Under the pieces are notes generated by a model, which did not search any database, was not told where the DNA came from, and saw nothing but the letters and a program-made list of their open reading frames with translations. From positions 293,532,044-293,596,043 of the forward strand of contig CM057337.1 of the NCBI GenBank assembly GCA_030015575.1: 64,000 nucleotides of DNA, written 5' to 3'. How positions within the stretch are numbered: position 1 is the stretch's first letter; each line of letters begins with the position of its first letter. Made by a program: the position numbers and the translations under genes. Of the stretch, positions 45,554 to 58,926 are shown piece after piece. The DNA is from Agapanthus africanus (Eukaryota; Streptophyta; Magnoliopsida; Asparagales; Amaryllidaceae).

Positions 45554-47816
45554 TGTTGGAGATAGTGCCCTCAGAGTCAATTATTAGGTCACAGGTACAT
45601 GATTGTAATGATTGAGGGAGGACCTATCCCGGTAGGACAGTCTTACTCGAGATGATAGTATGCTATCTGGTTTACCTTTATCATCGTGTACCGTTTTAAG
45701 TGACCTGACACGTCGCTATTACACGTTGATAGAGCCCCTAGGATTCTTGCTTGACCACCAGCAGTATGAGGGCGATCATATAAGTGGGAGCTGGGGGTCT
45801 ATAAGCTTACCCTTAAAAGGTCCCTAGTCGTGAGAGTTTCGAGACAGGGCATCGATTCTCCTTAGTAGACTAGTGTATACAGTCGAGACCCCGACGAGGG
45901 GCGGTGGCCGGTCTCACAAGCCACTGGTGTCAGTTGGATCACCTAAGATGTATACAGGTGCTCATTGGGTTATGAGTACACCGGACAGGACTCGCCGGGA
46001 ACATGCTAGTTGGTCATATACCAGACGTCAGATGGCAGTTCCCTGGTGACATGTGTGCAGGTTAGTTCATCGACCTGGGGATCGTCATTTGTCTCGTGTG
46101 AGTTCCCACTGTACTTTGATTACTACCCTACCACGGCTCAAAGGAGTCGTGCAAACAGGTTTTAGTTGGGTACAGTCCCGAGCCACATGGAGGCAGTGAG
46201 CGTATCTTCAGGGGTTCGTCTCTCCCGGTATTGGGGGTGAGGTCGTGCTGTGTCTAGGAGAGCCATTACACAAAGTCCTTGGCCAAGGCAAGGAGATTTA
46301 CTGGTAGGTATTCCAGTAGTATCTCAGGGTGTTCTGGGCTACACTCCGACACGACTTGTACCGCTTTTGGGGGTCTGACTTTTACCAACCCCCTAGGCCC
46401 GCCATGCGATACTCATAGACGAACGGACCGGACTGCACGGATATTGTCACTGACAGGCTCAGTTGGGTGTCGGGGTGAGCTTCCTCATCGACGTCCCATT
46501 TGGTCAGTACGTGGTAGCCCGTCACGTATTGGCTTATACCTCTGACGTGCTAGTGGTTAAATCCACAACCAAGGTATTGACGAGTCTTTAGAGTCCCCCA
46601 CATTCAGTTACTCAGCTTTCGGGCGAAAGGTTGTAGAGGCCGTATGGAGATATGGCAGGGTCCGATCAGATACGTGCGGTATTGCACGGATCAGGATCGG
46701 ACAGTCTGTACTATAGGCCGTATGGTTATATGGCAGGGTTCGATCAGATACGTGCGGTATTGCACGGATCAGGATCGAACGGATATTACTAGCCGGCTTT
46801 GGTATAAGCCGGATCCTAGTATAGTACAGTGTAGATTTTGTCTCATTGCATTTGTATTTCGGTCGGAATACAAATGCGGTTGTGTATGCACAGTATAGGG
46901 GTTTTCCTGTAATTTATTACGGGACCAGTTTTATGGAGTTGCCAGTTTGCTTTCCGTTTCGGCCAATTTCCATTGTTCCGTTCATTGGCCGAAGATTGGT
47001 GGATGAGGGCTTATTTGCGTTGTTGCAAATAGGCATTTGTGGAGGGGGTCTTTGCATCTTTGTTTTATCATGATAGTTTTCATGATGAGCACCATCCTTG
47101 ACTTCTCCTTCTCATGATGGATTGACTTTGGAAGCCATCATGCATGTTGATGATGGTTGAGTTGAGTGTTGGTTTTGCCTTGTCATCATTGGTTCTCATG
47201 ATTTCCTTTTGCATGATAGCCTTCTCTCTCTCTCCCTTGTATAATGGAGATGGTCTTTCTTTTTTTTTTTGGCTCCCCCATTCATTCTCTCCACTCCTCA
47301 CTAGTGGTGGCCGGCCAAGTCCTATAGGGGCTGTCCAAAATTGGGTGTGGGTATTTTTGTTCATATCATGCTCCAAAATACCCCAAGCTCCTCCACATTT
47401 TGTCCTTGTTTCATTCCTCCACCACAAAGGCATCTCCATAAACCCCAAATGAGACTTCTTCTACTACACATTCTACAGCGATTCTTGGGCACGTCGAGTA
47501 GCCGGCTTCATGCCCGAGTTGCCTCGGCATTGAGGTGGGAGCCCGTAAACAAAGTAGGCGATGTGGTGCCCTTCCGGCAAGGAGGCGACGACGGGACATT
47601 CCGCAGGAGATCGGGACGATGATGAGAAGACCGGAGGACTTGGATCGTCGGTATATCTCTATTCCCATTCTTGTAGATAGCTTAGACTAGTTAATGTTTC
47701 GATCCGGGTTAAAGTGCGCGGTGGTGCCGGATTGCTAAGTCCGCAAAATTTAAGTTATTCAACGCTTCCGCATTCCGGCGTCGGATCGACGGCCGGGGCG
47801 CCGCCGTGCACTTACA
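45554..47816 (+). repeat. 3' LTR of element E (2263 bp, family 1a)
   Basis: About 99.6% identical to 37558-39820. It is followed by CACAC (47817-47821). GGCCGGCC is at 47309-47316. Confidence 0.95.
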
Positions 47817-47821
47817 CACAC

Positions 47822-48070
47822 CTCCTATTTATTTAACCTTAGATCCTATACGTTCCAAAAAATTTTAGAAAGATGTTGGTATCTCCAGAGTTTTCCTTCT
47901 AAAGTGCGGTCTCAAATCAAGGATTTTTATCAACTTTACAGAAAACATAAGTCTTATTCTTTATTTCCATCTTTCCTCTAAACATCGATTGTATACCCCT
48001 ACGTGTGTGTATAGTTTCACCCCTACACTTAAGAATTCAATTCAAGCTATAGTACCCTTGCCCTAATACC
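47822..48070. mobile_element. Insertion F, third visible piece
   Basis: F continues after E for 249 bases until the LTR of H begins. It is AT-rich with no frame or known motif. The last five bases, ATACC (48066-48070), would be H's target duplication, but the matching copy is outside the window. Confidence 0.5.
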
Positions 48071-50240
48071 TGTTAGTTATATGTATGCCCTAGAGGCCAT
48101 TACTGTACATACGATGTATATTGTAATGGATGCTTGGACAAATATAAGGAGGACTTTCTTGCTCGACATGATAGTATGCTATCTAGTTGCTCTTTATCTT
48201 AACATGTACTCTGATTGTCTCTATGTTACATGTTGATAAAGCCCTTAATATGAGTACTTGACTACCAGGACAATGATGCGGATCATACTAGTGGGGACAG
48301 TGTAGTCGCCAAGTACATCCTTCAAATGTTCCTAGTCGTGGGAGTACCGAGACAGGGCATCGATACTCCAGAGTAGACTAGCGTATACGCATCTTGACCC
48401 ATATGATGGGCGATGGATGATCCCATATCCATCGGTGTTTGACATCAAGGATGGAGTACGGGTGCTCGTTAGAGACTGGGTACACTGGACGGACTCGCCG
48501 AGAACTCCCAGATGGTATTATACCTCATGCCAGATGGCAGTTCTCTGGTGACACTGGTACAGGTTAGTCTGTAGACCCGAGATCGTCATAGAGTCTTGTG
48601 TGATTCCCACTGTGCTTTGATTTCCATCATACCATATCGAAGAGGGCGTGCAAAAAGGTGGCTTTTCGGTACAGTCCCGAATCACATGGAGGCAATGAGC
48701 GATAGGAGGGGATTCGTCTCTCCCGGTATAGGGAGTTGATGTTGTGCTGTGTTCGATTGGCTATAACTGGAAATTCCTGGCCAGGGTTGCTGAGATTTAC
48801 TGGTAAGTGTTATTAGTAGTTTCTCGAACTGTTATAGACCACATATCGACACGAATTATCAAGCTACTGGGTCTGACGTTTACCACCCCTAGGCGATATA
48901 TGCGACATATCAGACGAAGAGACCGGACTGTACAGGAGTGTTACTGACTGGATTCACAGGTGAATGTACAGGCTTTCTTGTTGATCTTCTGAGCGCTCAA
49001 TACCTGGTTGGCTGTTACGTTTAGCTGACCGCTTGCAGCTTGTGGGTGTTTGATATGATCATCACCTACTGCCGGTTTATTGACGATTCTTTAGAGTCCA
49101 ACACAGAGGTTTCTTGACTCAGGCAAAACGGAGTAGGAGCACATATATGATATGTGAGGGACCGAGAACAATATGTGTATGTGATACCGTATTAGATTCT
49201 CACGATATGAGATATCGGCCGGGTATATGTGATATAGCCGGGTCATCGGATCAAGTGTTGATTCGATGAACTGATACAGATAATATTAGTCGGTTATTTG
49301 TGAAATAGCCGGATTATCGGATCAAGTGTTCATTTGATAATTTAATGCATAATAATATATTTGATATATTATATCACATTAACTAATATAAGCTCACATA
49401 TATGATTCAGTTTCACACCGGATAATACATTGATATATAAGCGATATATGTTAATTGTATTATTTTATTTTGTTACAATAAATATTGTATATGTGATATA
49501 TAATATTGTAACATGTTATGATTACTAATGCAACATGTTTAGGGGAGATTAAACATGGTTAGGGTTTGATTTGGGTTAAACTTTTCTAGATGTTTCTAGA
49601 AGGTTTTTACTTTGTTTCTAGCAAAGATATTATGCTTCATATTTTGTAAGATATTTCCTAACCCAACCCATACCATTTAACCCTAGTTAAATCTCTATAT
49701 AGGTTAGCCTTTTCTTTGGTCAACCATGGTTGCGTTTTGTAGTTATCATAACATTTGATTATTCATCACAAATGGATTATTCATTGTTAATCTTCTTCTT
49801 CCTTCTTGCAAAGCTTTCTTGCTTTGATTCTTGTGATGAAAATAGGTGAGATTATGATAATAAAAAAGAGCTAAAATCCTACTTCATCATCCTAATCTAT
49901 CCTAGCCATTTAGATTAGGATGTTCACTTCGTTTGTGAGTGAGAGCTTCTGTTAAGAATCTTCAAGGTAGATCATCTTAGTTATCGAAGATCGGAAGCAA
50001 GTTTGTATCACTCTCTTCGTGGAACCTCTCTAGAGTCCGGGTACTTGATGATCGCAGCGAAGGGACCTCAACACGGAGCTTATAAAGTGAAGGACAGGAC
50101 TACAAAGGTTGTAATCCTAAACTCTTAGATGTTAAAGTGTTTAACATTCTTTGTTTCGCCTAATCTCTAGCTCTGATACCACTGTAGGGTTACTAGGCAC
50201 ACTCACAAGGGTCTACAAGGCATCAACCATGCCCGATTTA
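48071..50240 (+). repeat. 5' LTR of element H (family 2, right boundary approximate)
   Basis: Matches D's LTR directly and those of B and G in reverse. Palindrome pairs are at about 49215-49340, including a TCATCGGATCAA/TTGATTCGATGA pair (49243-49269). The boundary with the leader is uncertain because this end is rearranged. Confidence 0.8.
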
Positions 50241-50244
50241 TTTG

Positions 50245-50691
50245 TAATATTATGTGTTGCTGTGATATGTTATATTGGATCGTAGTGTTTTGAATAGCCG
50301 GGGTTTTATGTAAGATAAGAGTTTTTCTTTTTCATTCATGTAAAATTCATTTGTATGTAATATTCTTTTATTGGGGCACTTCCGGGCTGAGGATGATGTC
50401 ACCATTGTATATTATTTACTTTTCCGTATTATGTAGACCCAAGGCGGGGAGCACAAATAACCGGGTTCTAGGGTCCAGTGGGAGACCATCTCGAGGAGTC
50501 GAGACCGGGTCTCCTAACCTTAGAATTGACAAAGTTGCTTGCCGCTCTCGTAGGGGTCTATGGATGTGGGTTTGGCTATTCATTGCGACCGTGGAATGCG
50601 TATTTTATACAGGCTCGTATTAAAACACGGACGTCCAAGTATATCCAATATTTCATATGTGTTCTTCTGCTGCAATGTTCAGTGATGAGAT
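50245..50691 (+). other. Structured leader of H, part 1 (module M2)
   Basis: M2 is clear. TCGTAGTG..GAATAGCC (50280-50299) pairs with GGCTATTC..ATTGCGA (50574-50588), with G-U pairs in the outer part. The inner hairpin is GGAGACC (50481-50487)/GGTCTCC (50508-50514). It ends at GAGAT (50687-50691), the duplication of element G. Confidence 0.75.
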
Positions 50692-52908
50692 TGTAGGGTT
50701 ACTAGGCACTCTAACAAGGTTCTACAAGGCATCAACCATGCCCGATTAAAATTTTAGCCGTGACGAACAACCCTAAACAAGATCTTTGCTAGATAATTAG
50801 GGTTTCACATGCAAGTAAATATCTTTTACGACTAAGCGAAAATGAAATAGAACCTTTGTAGATCGGTCATTCACTTCTAAAGCTCCTTCTTGTAGTCCCT
50901 TCCCTGCGATCATGGTCCTCGCAGGCCCTTGCACGGCTTCACGAGGCAGAAGGAGTGTCCTTGCTTGAAGTCTTCGAGGTCGAAGATGATCTACGTCGAG
51001 TGAATATGAACTCAAGCTTCTACTTCACTAACTAGAGAATTAGTGAAGCAAACACCCTAAACTAAAGTGCTAGTCTAGTAGAGGATAGAGAAATAGGAAG
51101 TGGGTTCACTTTAGAATTTATTTTCTCACAATGTTTCACTCTCTTTTGAAAACCCTAGCAAGCTTTTCTTTTGCTCAAAGAAGAAGAAGATGAACAAAAG
51201 AAAAGATGAGGATAATGATCAAGTGAGTGAGCTAACCATGGGTGAGTGAGTATCATATACTATCTCATGTAGTGACATTACCATGGCTAATCCAAATGGT
51301 TAGGTTAACAAAAATCTAAAGTAAAGACAAAGTTAGTGGACTTTGTCAAAGCAAAGCAAGCTTCTACAAGCTTCATGCTCTTTCCAAATCTCCACTAATT
51401 TTGCAATTACCTTAAATAATTATAACCCACCATAATAAATAGAATGGTGTATGTATTACACACCGATGAAAGATGTATCAACAACCATGGTACAAAATGA
51501 AAACACATTTTAATATATATCACATATATATTAAAGTTGTGCACATGTGAGAAAAATCCTTAAGTGTACAAATGTTAGTTAATGTAAATTAGTATATCAA
51601 ATATACAATTATACACTAAATTATTAAATCAACACTTGACTTAATAATCCGGTTATATCTCATATAACCAACTAACATCTAATGTATCGACTTATCGAAT
51701 CAACATTTGATTCGATAACCCGGCTATATCACATATAACCGACCGATACAAAAAGTCGCGAGAATAGAATATGGTATCATATACACGCATTATTCTCAGT
51801 CCCGCACATATCACATATGCGTTCCCATTTCGTTTTGCTTGCGCCAGTAAAACCTCTATGTAGCACTCTAAAGACTCGTCAATACGCCGGCAGTAGGTGA
51901 TGATCACATCAAGCACCTACAAGCCATCAGTGGCATTAGCTGGACGTAACGGCTACCCGGGTATTGAGCGATCAGAAGATCAGCAAGCAAGCCGGCTCTA
52001 ACTCCTGTGAAAGCCTGCCGGTAACACCTGCCGTACAGTCCGGTCTCCTCGTTTGATATGTCGCATATCAAGTCTAGGGGTGGTAAACGTCAGACCCCAA
52101 TAACCGATAAGTCGTGCTGATGTGAGGCTCATAACGGGTCGAGAAACTACTGGTAACACTTACCAGTAAATCTCTAAATCAGCCCTGGCCAGGGACTTCC
52201 CTATTATGGCCAATCGAGCACAGTGCAACATCAACCCCCAATACCTAGAGAGACGAAACCCCTCCTATCGCTCATTGCCTCCATGTGACTCGGGACTGTA
52301 CCCAAAAACCACCGTTTTGCATGACCTCTTAGACGTGGTAAGATGGAAATCAAAGCACAGTGGGAATCACACAAGACTCTATGACGATCTCGGGTCAACA
52401 GACTAACCTGTACAAGTGTCACCAGAGAACTGCCATCTGACGTGAGGTACAATACCATCTGGGAGTTCTCGGCGAGTCTGTCCAGTGTACCCAGTCGCCA
52501 CTGAAAACCCGTATACCATCTCTGATGTCAACCACCAATGGATATGGGATCATCCATCACCTATTTCATGGGTCGAGAAGTGTATATGCTAGTCTACTCT
52601 GGTATATCGATACCCTGTCTCGATACACCTACGACTAGGAACATTAAAGGATGTACTTATGGACTACCATGGCCCCACTAGTATGATCTGCATCGTAGTC
52701 CTGGTAGTCAAGTACACATCCTAAGGGTTTTACCAACACGTAACTATAAGACAGTATCAAGAGACAAGTATACATGTTAAGATAAAAAGCAACGAGATAG
52801 CATACTATCATATCGAGCAAGAATGTCCTCTCTATATATGTCCAAGCATCTAATATAATATACATCATCTGTACAATACTGGCCTCTAGGGCATACATAC
52901 AACTAACA
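50692..52908 (-). repeat. 3' LTR of element G (2217 bp, family 2)
   Basis: On the minus strand it starts TGTTAGTTGTATGTATGCCC at 52908 and ends GTAACCCTACA at 50692. Palindrome pairs lie near 51625-51745. A polypurine tract abuts at 52909-52921. Confidence 0.93.
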
Positions 52909-52922
52909 ATCTCCTACTTGCA

Positions 52923-55900
52923 CTAGGGCCAGCTGCTGTAGTACCGCATACCAAGCATCCCGAAGAGTCTCTCAAACTGTATCTGGGGAATGGGCTTCGT
53001 GAGTGGATCCGCAGTGTTGTTCTTCGTGTCAACCCTCCTGACCTCGATCTCCCGGCGATCTACTATCTCCCGGATTGGGTGATACCGCCTCAGAATATGC
53101 CTGGATCGCTGATGGGACCTGGGTTCCTTGGCCAAAGCCACCGCTCCATTGTTATCACAATACAAAGGTATTGGATGCTCAATGGATGGAACCACTCCAA
53201 GTTCAATAATGAACTTCTTGATCCAGACAGCCTCTTTGGCAGCATCGTTGGCAGCGATGTATTCAGCCTCCATCGTCGAGTCTGCTACGGTTTCCTGCTT
53301 GGAACTCTTCCAGCTAACTGCCCCTCCGTAAAGGGTAAAGTCAAATCCCGAGTGCGACTTAGAGTCGTCCTTATCACTCTGGAAGCTCGAATCGGTAAAG
53401 GACTCCACTTGGAGTTCTCCGTTACCATACACCAAGAGCATCTCTTTAGTCCTTCGTAAGTACTTGAGAATGCTCTTCACAGCTGTCCAGTGACTCTCTC
53501 CAGGATTAGTTTGATACCTACTCACTACACTTAGTGAGTGTGCTACATCGGGTCTGGTACATAGCATCGCGTACATGATAGAGCCTACAGCCGAAGCATA
53601 GGGTATCCCTTGCATGCGAGATCTCTCCAAATCATTCTTGGGAGACATCTTTTTTGAGAGAGTGAGCCCTGAGATCGTGGGTAAAAACCCACGTTTGGAC
53701 TCTTCCATACTAAACCGCTTTAGTATGATGTCAATGTACTTGGATTAGGACAATCCCAGTTTCCGTTTGGATCTATCTCTATAGATCTTAATCCCCAAGA
53801 TGTAGGAGGCATCCCCTAGATCTTTCTTAAGACACTTTGTGATAAGAAGAGCTTGACCGATTGCAGCATAGGAATGTCATTTCCTATCAAGAGTATGTCG
53901 TCCACGTACAATACGAGGAAGATAACCTTACTCTCTGCCACCTTTTTGTAGATATAAGGTTCATCTACGTTTTTGACGAAATCAAACTCTTTGATAACGA
54001 CGTCAAAGTAGATGTTCTAATTCCGTGATGCTTGTTTTAATCCATAAATGGATTTAAGCATCTTGCACACCTTCCCGCTGCTCCCACTAGCTACGAAGCC
54101 CTCTGGCTGAGTCATGTACACGCTCTCTTCTAAATCACTGTTTAGAAAGGCGGTCTTAACATCTATTTGCCAGATTTCGTAGCCATGGTATGCAGCGATG
54201 GCTAGCATGATCCGGATGGATTTAAGCATAGCCACTGGAGAAAAGGTTTCGTCATAGTCCACAGCTGGTCTTTGACGAAACCCATTGCAACAAGTCTAGC
54301 TTTGAAAGTCTCCACTTTCCCATCTACACCAAGTTTTTTCCTGAAGATCCACTTGCTCCCAATGGGTTTTACCCCTTCAGGAGCATCTTCCAAAGTCCAT
54401 ACATTGTTGGTGTACATGGATTCCATCTCGGACCGCATTGCATCCAGCCATTTCACTGAGTCAGCACCCGTGATGGCCTGCTCGAAGCTAGTTGGGTCAT
54501 CATCCTCTATGATGCAATCCTCGATCCCACCATCCATGAGAAAACCGTAGTATCTCTCAGGTGGGTGTGGAACCCTACTAGATCGGCGGAGTGGTTGGGG
54601 TTCGTTAGGAACTACCGAATCCTCTGGTTCCACTAAATCTTCAGTTTGAGTTTGTGTAGCCGGAATTTCTTCCAGTTCTACCTCGTTTCCACTAATTTCT
54701 TTTGTAAGAAATTCCTTTTCTAAAAAGGTGGCATGTCGAGAAACTAACACCATTTGTTCCTCGCTATGGTAGAAATGATATCCATGTGAATGTTTGGGAT
54801 ATCCCACAAACTTGCATAGAACTGACCGTGCCTCGAGTTTGTCCGGATTTTGCCTCTTGACATAGGCCGGACAACCCCATATCTTAACTCGTTTAAGACA
54901 TGGTCTCTTCCCACTCAATATCTCATATGGTGTGGTAGGTACAAATTTAGATGGAACTTGATTCAATATGTATGCTGCTGTCTCCAGCGCATACCCCCAG
55001 AAGGAAATAGGTAACTCAGCTGTGGTCATCATAGAGCGCACCATATCTAATAGGGTGCGGTTTCTCCGTTCCGATACACCGTTGTGCTGTGGTGTATATG
55101 GAGGAGTTAGCTGAGAGAGAATCCCATTCTCTTTTAGGAAGTCCATGAATTCATTGCTCAAGTATTCTCCTCCTCGATCAGATCGAAGGATTTTAATACT
55201 TTTCCTGGTTTGGTTCTCGACTTCTTGTTTATATTCTCTAAATTTCTCAAAAGCTTCTGATTTATGTTTCATCAGGAACACATATCCGAATCTAGAGAGA
55301 TCGTCAGTGAATGTAATGAAGTACGAAGAAGCATCCCTGGAATATGTAGACATGGGACCGCATACATCACTATGTACCAGTCCTAAGAGTTCCGTAACTC
55401 TTTCTCCGTGTCCCGTAAACGGAGTTTTGGTCATCTTTCCCTTGAGACATGATTGGCAAGTATCATAAGATGAAAATTCAAATGGATTCAAATATCCATC
55501 CTTATGCAACTTAGCTAGCCATGTCGCATTGATGTGACCTAGTCTTCAATGCCACAAGAAGGATTCGTTCAGTTCTGAACTCTTCCTTTTGTGTGTGTTT
55601 GTTATGCTCAGAACTGTTGATTACTTTAGAACATAAATGCCATTGCACATCGTGCCTGATCCAACCAACTTTTGGTTCAGAAAAATGTTCATAACATTAT
55701 CCTGTAATACAAAATTATATCCCTCTTTACTCAATAAAGAAACCGATATAATGTTGCATATCAGGTTCGGCATGAAATAGCATTCGTTCAGAATCAATGT
55801 ATTACCAGTTGGCAATACAAGGTGATATTCCCCGACGGTTTTAGCTGCAACAATTGCACCATTTCCAACCCTTATATCTTTATCACCTTCTCTAAGTTCT

Positions 55901-56226
55901 CTACCTTTCCTAAGCCCATGTAACTGATTACATATATGGGATCCTGACCCGGTATCTAATACCCAGGACGTAGAGCAAATGGAGAAACAGTTCTCTGTAA
56001 CGAACACACCCGAACAAAATGCATCAACATGTTCTTTCTTCATTCGGGTTGCATGGAAATCCTGGTATTCCTCTATATCCTGTTCAGTCTTATAACTCTT
56101 AAAAGAAAGAACGGAACCAACGTTCCCCAGCACAGTATAACATGCGGGTTCGGTCAATACATCCATATTATTATCTTGATTAAGGCGTGATATGGTCGTT
56201 AACTGGAGAGAGAGAGAATAAAACAC
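52923..56226 (-). pseudogene. Copia pol of element G (PR-IN-RT-RH), broken
   Basis: In coding order (right to left): aspartic protease with WVLDTGSGSHIC near 55.9 kb; a pre-integrase zinc region (CQSC) near 55.45 kb; integrase catalytic core near 54.95-55.4 kb with HSDVCGP, LRSDRGGEY and the QHNGVSERRN glutamate, a D-D-35-E pattern; the GKRP..WGCPAYV chain after the core near 54.9 kb; RT from about 54.45 kb (KWIFRKK, IDVKTAFLN) with YVDD near 53.9 kb; and RNase H with DSSFQSD, EAEYIAA and DNNGAVALAKEP, ending ADPLTKPIP near 52.98 kb. Order PR-IN-RT-RH is diagnostic of copia, and the sequence style is Tork/Angela-like. It directly follows the pyrimidine tract. It is a fossil with about four or five breaks. 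Confidence 0.92.
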
Positions 56227-58911
56227 TTTAGCGTATGCTCTTGCAAGATAAGATTGGTTATTATTTTATCTAATCAGGATGGCTCCCACTGTTTTTGTCA
56301 AATCTTCCTTCAAACCCTAAAAGGAAAGACTAGCCGGGATTAATTGCACCCTACAATTTTGCCAATCTTTCAGCCAGGTCAGTATCGGTACTTTGAGGGA
56401 GGTTCTCCGTGGTATCGCACGGACCTAATTAAAGTAAATCTCGTTTTCCCAAAGGCGTAACCCCGTTGACACCTTTCTAGACACCTACTTGATTGGCTAA
56501 TTGTCCTATGTAAAACTCTCCCAGGAGTAACAATAACTCGCAGTGGGTATCGGGATCCAACTATCTCATAGAAGGTATGCAATGTCATTGCAAATTTCAA
56601 CGCTTGAAATTCCCGATAATATTTTGCCCCTAACCCCTATGACCTTGACAAAGGCCAACAAATCATAGGATGATAGTCAAGTTCAACCCGTCATTTCTTG
56701 ATTGAATCAAACCCACCCGCACGACCCTTGATAAAGGCCAAACAGGGCCGTACGACTAGCCCAAAACAATCTACATCATATGCATAAGCAGATAAGCACC
56801 ATTCAGCTATCGCACACTACGCCTTGACAAAGGCCAAAAAACGCAGCACGAATACTAAATAGTTCTTATCTGAAATGGCGGAGGGCTACGACAGGTTTTT
56901 CTGAAAACCTATTGCGTAATGAACTTGATATCGTTGTAGAATCAAGTGACTTTTGAAAAGGAGTGTTTTTGATACTTTCACTAGTTTTGCTAAAGAGGTC
57001 ACTCCTGGTGAAGGGATCTCGGCTCTTTGCTTATGGAATAAGGTGCAGGATATATCATATATATCGCTATGCAAAGAAAAAGCAATTAAAAGACAAACCG
57101 AGTGTGGTAGCATATGCCAGTTTTGCTAAAGAGGTCACTCCCGGTGAAGGGATCTCGGCTCTTTCCTCATCGAATAAGGTGTGGGATATATCATATATAT
57201 CGCTATGCAAAGCAAAAATTGTAGCTACCCTTTTTGAAAAATTTGATTCTACAACATCTTTTATGTTTCTTTTCTTTCATTAGTCATATTAATGAAGTCC
57301 CATCATTTAAGTCACCTAAACATCACAGATAAATACGACGTACACTTATGCCATGCGCATTCGCCACGATGTCCCCTCGTGCACCCTTAGGTTAGGTAAC
57401 TAACGGCAGAGCGGGGCAGGGCTAGCACGAGTGTAAAACATAAGTAACGTCTATATAATATATCATATATACTATATACAGTATCTATGACAACATATCA
57501 AATGATCACATCACAGATATCGCAGCAGAAGAAACATATGAAATATTGGATATAATAGGACGTCCGTGTCTTATTTTGAGCCTCTACAAAACACGGATTC
57601 CACGTTCGTGATGAATAGACAAACCCACATTCCTAGACCCCTACGAGAGCGGCAAGACCCTTCGAATTCTAGAGTTAGAAGACCCGGACTCGACTCCTCG
57701 AGTTGGTCTCCCACTGGACTCTAGAACCCGGTTACTTGTGCTCTCCTCCTTGGGTCTACCTAATGCGGAAAAGTAAATAATATACAATGGTGACATCTTC
57801 CTCATCCCGTATGTGCCCTAATAAAAGAATATTACATGCAATGAAATTTACAAGAATGAAAAAAAAAACCTCATCTCACATAAAAACCCCGGCTATTCAG
57901 AACACGACGATCCAATATAACATATACAACAACACATAACATCACATGTCGCCAACGTAAGTAAATATGCGCATACCAATTGTCGTTGACATATAGCAAC
58001 GAAACCGGCGATATCGCATATTACACTTACGGTCGCAGAAAAGAATGTGTAAAACTACAATATTTGGAATCCACAATCTCTTTAGACATCATAAATCTGA
58101 AATATCACATATTTCGCATTTCATGCCTAACTATATGAATTCCACATATTGTATCACATTCCAGATAAATAGACAGTATTAAACTTTCCGATCGAATAAT
58201 CAAATACCCAAGATTTCCTAAATAGCTCAACACTTGAGCGGAGTTCAAAAATTCCAGAATACGTCACAGTACCAATGGTCCAGCCGTAGAAGGGTCAAGC
58301 CAATGCCTCACATGTGGCACACCGTACTGCCCCAAACCCTAAGGTTTAGAGGCGGTTCAGACGGTCACATAATCGAGTTAAGGTTTGTGTTCTTCTGGAG
58401 GGTCCATCGCGTTACTTGGACGTTTTTCCGAATGATTTAAACTCAAGAAAAATTCAACACTTGAAAGTTTTTCGTGTCGGGAAAAAGTGAGTTAATGATA
58501 TCCGTTCGAACATTTTAATACTTTCTAAATTATCCGGAAAACAAAACGAAATTAAATTTTCCAATCGAATCAACGAACCAGAACACTCAACCCTTGAGTC
58601 AGATTAAAAGTACCCAGAAACATGCAGAAACACCTACGGATCAAACTGTAGAAAAATAAAACCCCGATACACAGAGACGGCAGCGGAACCGCGGCGCAAG
58701 CAGGGGTCTTGCCGCGGTTCCGCGGCGCTTTAATTGAATTAGAGGGTCGTATTTTACATGTATTCTTAGAATTCCCTGCTGATTTTTCTGTGTATTTTTA
58801 ATGCAGAAATTATCACATTTTCAAAAAATTTCCAGAGAAGGGGTCTATTTTGTCGTATCGGGGTTTGATCGGAGTTTTAACTTCGTAAACACGTTGCCTA
58901 ATGCTCTAGCT
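56204..58911 (-). other. Structured leader of element G
   Basis: RNA sense, right to left. M0 is GGAACCGCGGC (58685-58695)/GCCGCGGTTCC (58711-58721). M1 has outer CGTAAGT/ACTTACG (57956-57962, 58025-58031) and inner TCGTTG/CAACGA (57983-58002). M2 spans 57606-57907, M2b 57563-57597, M3 about 57352-57434. The M4 twins are at 57128-57164 and 56992-57028. M5 hairpins, written on the plus strand: CTACG with CGCAG (about 56815-56850), ACGACCC with GGGCCGT (56721-56752) and CCTATGA/TCATAGG (56636-56669). The mismatches become G-U in RNA sense. The tract plus AG is at 56204-56225. This 2.7 kb holds no frame resembling gag. Confidence 0.78.
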
Positions 58912-58926
58912 AGGCTCTGATATCAC
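58912..58926 (-). other. Primer binding site of element G
   Basis: The minus strand reads GTGATATCAGAGCCT next to the 5' LTR, a slightly diverged initiator-Met tRNA site. Confidence 0.85.

Larger units (their letters stand above)
37558..47816 (+). mobile_element. Element E: young family 1a non-autonomous copia-derived LTR element
   Basis: A structurally complete element inside F, flanked by CACAC at 37553-37557 and 47817-47821. The LTRs (37558-39820 and 45554-47816) are each 2263 bp and differ at about 10 sites by eye (about 0.4%), which is some 0.2 million years at the usual grass rate. The primer site, structured leader, tandem units, decayed pol and polypurine tract follow in order. No frame in the 5.7-kb interior matches a full retroelement domain, so this recent mover must have used enzymes from another element. 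It is the youngest insertion in the window and the best copy for reading the leader. Confidence 0.95.
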
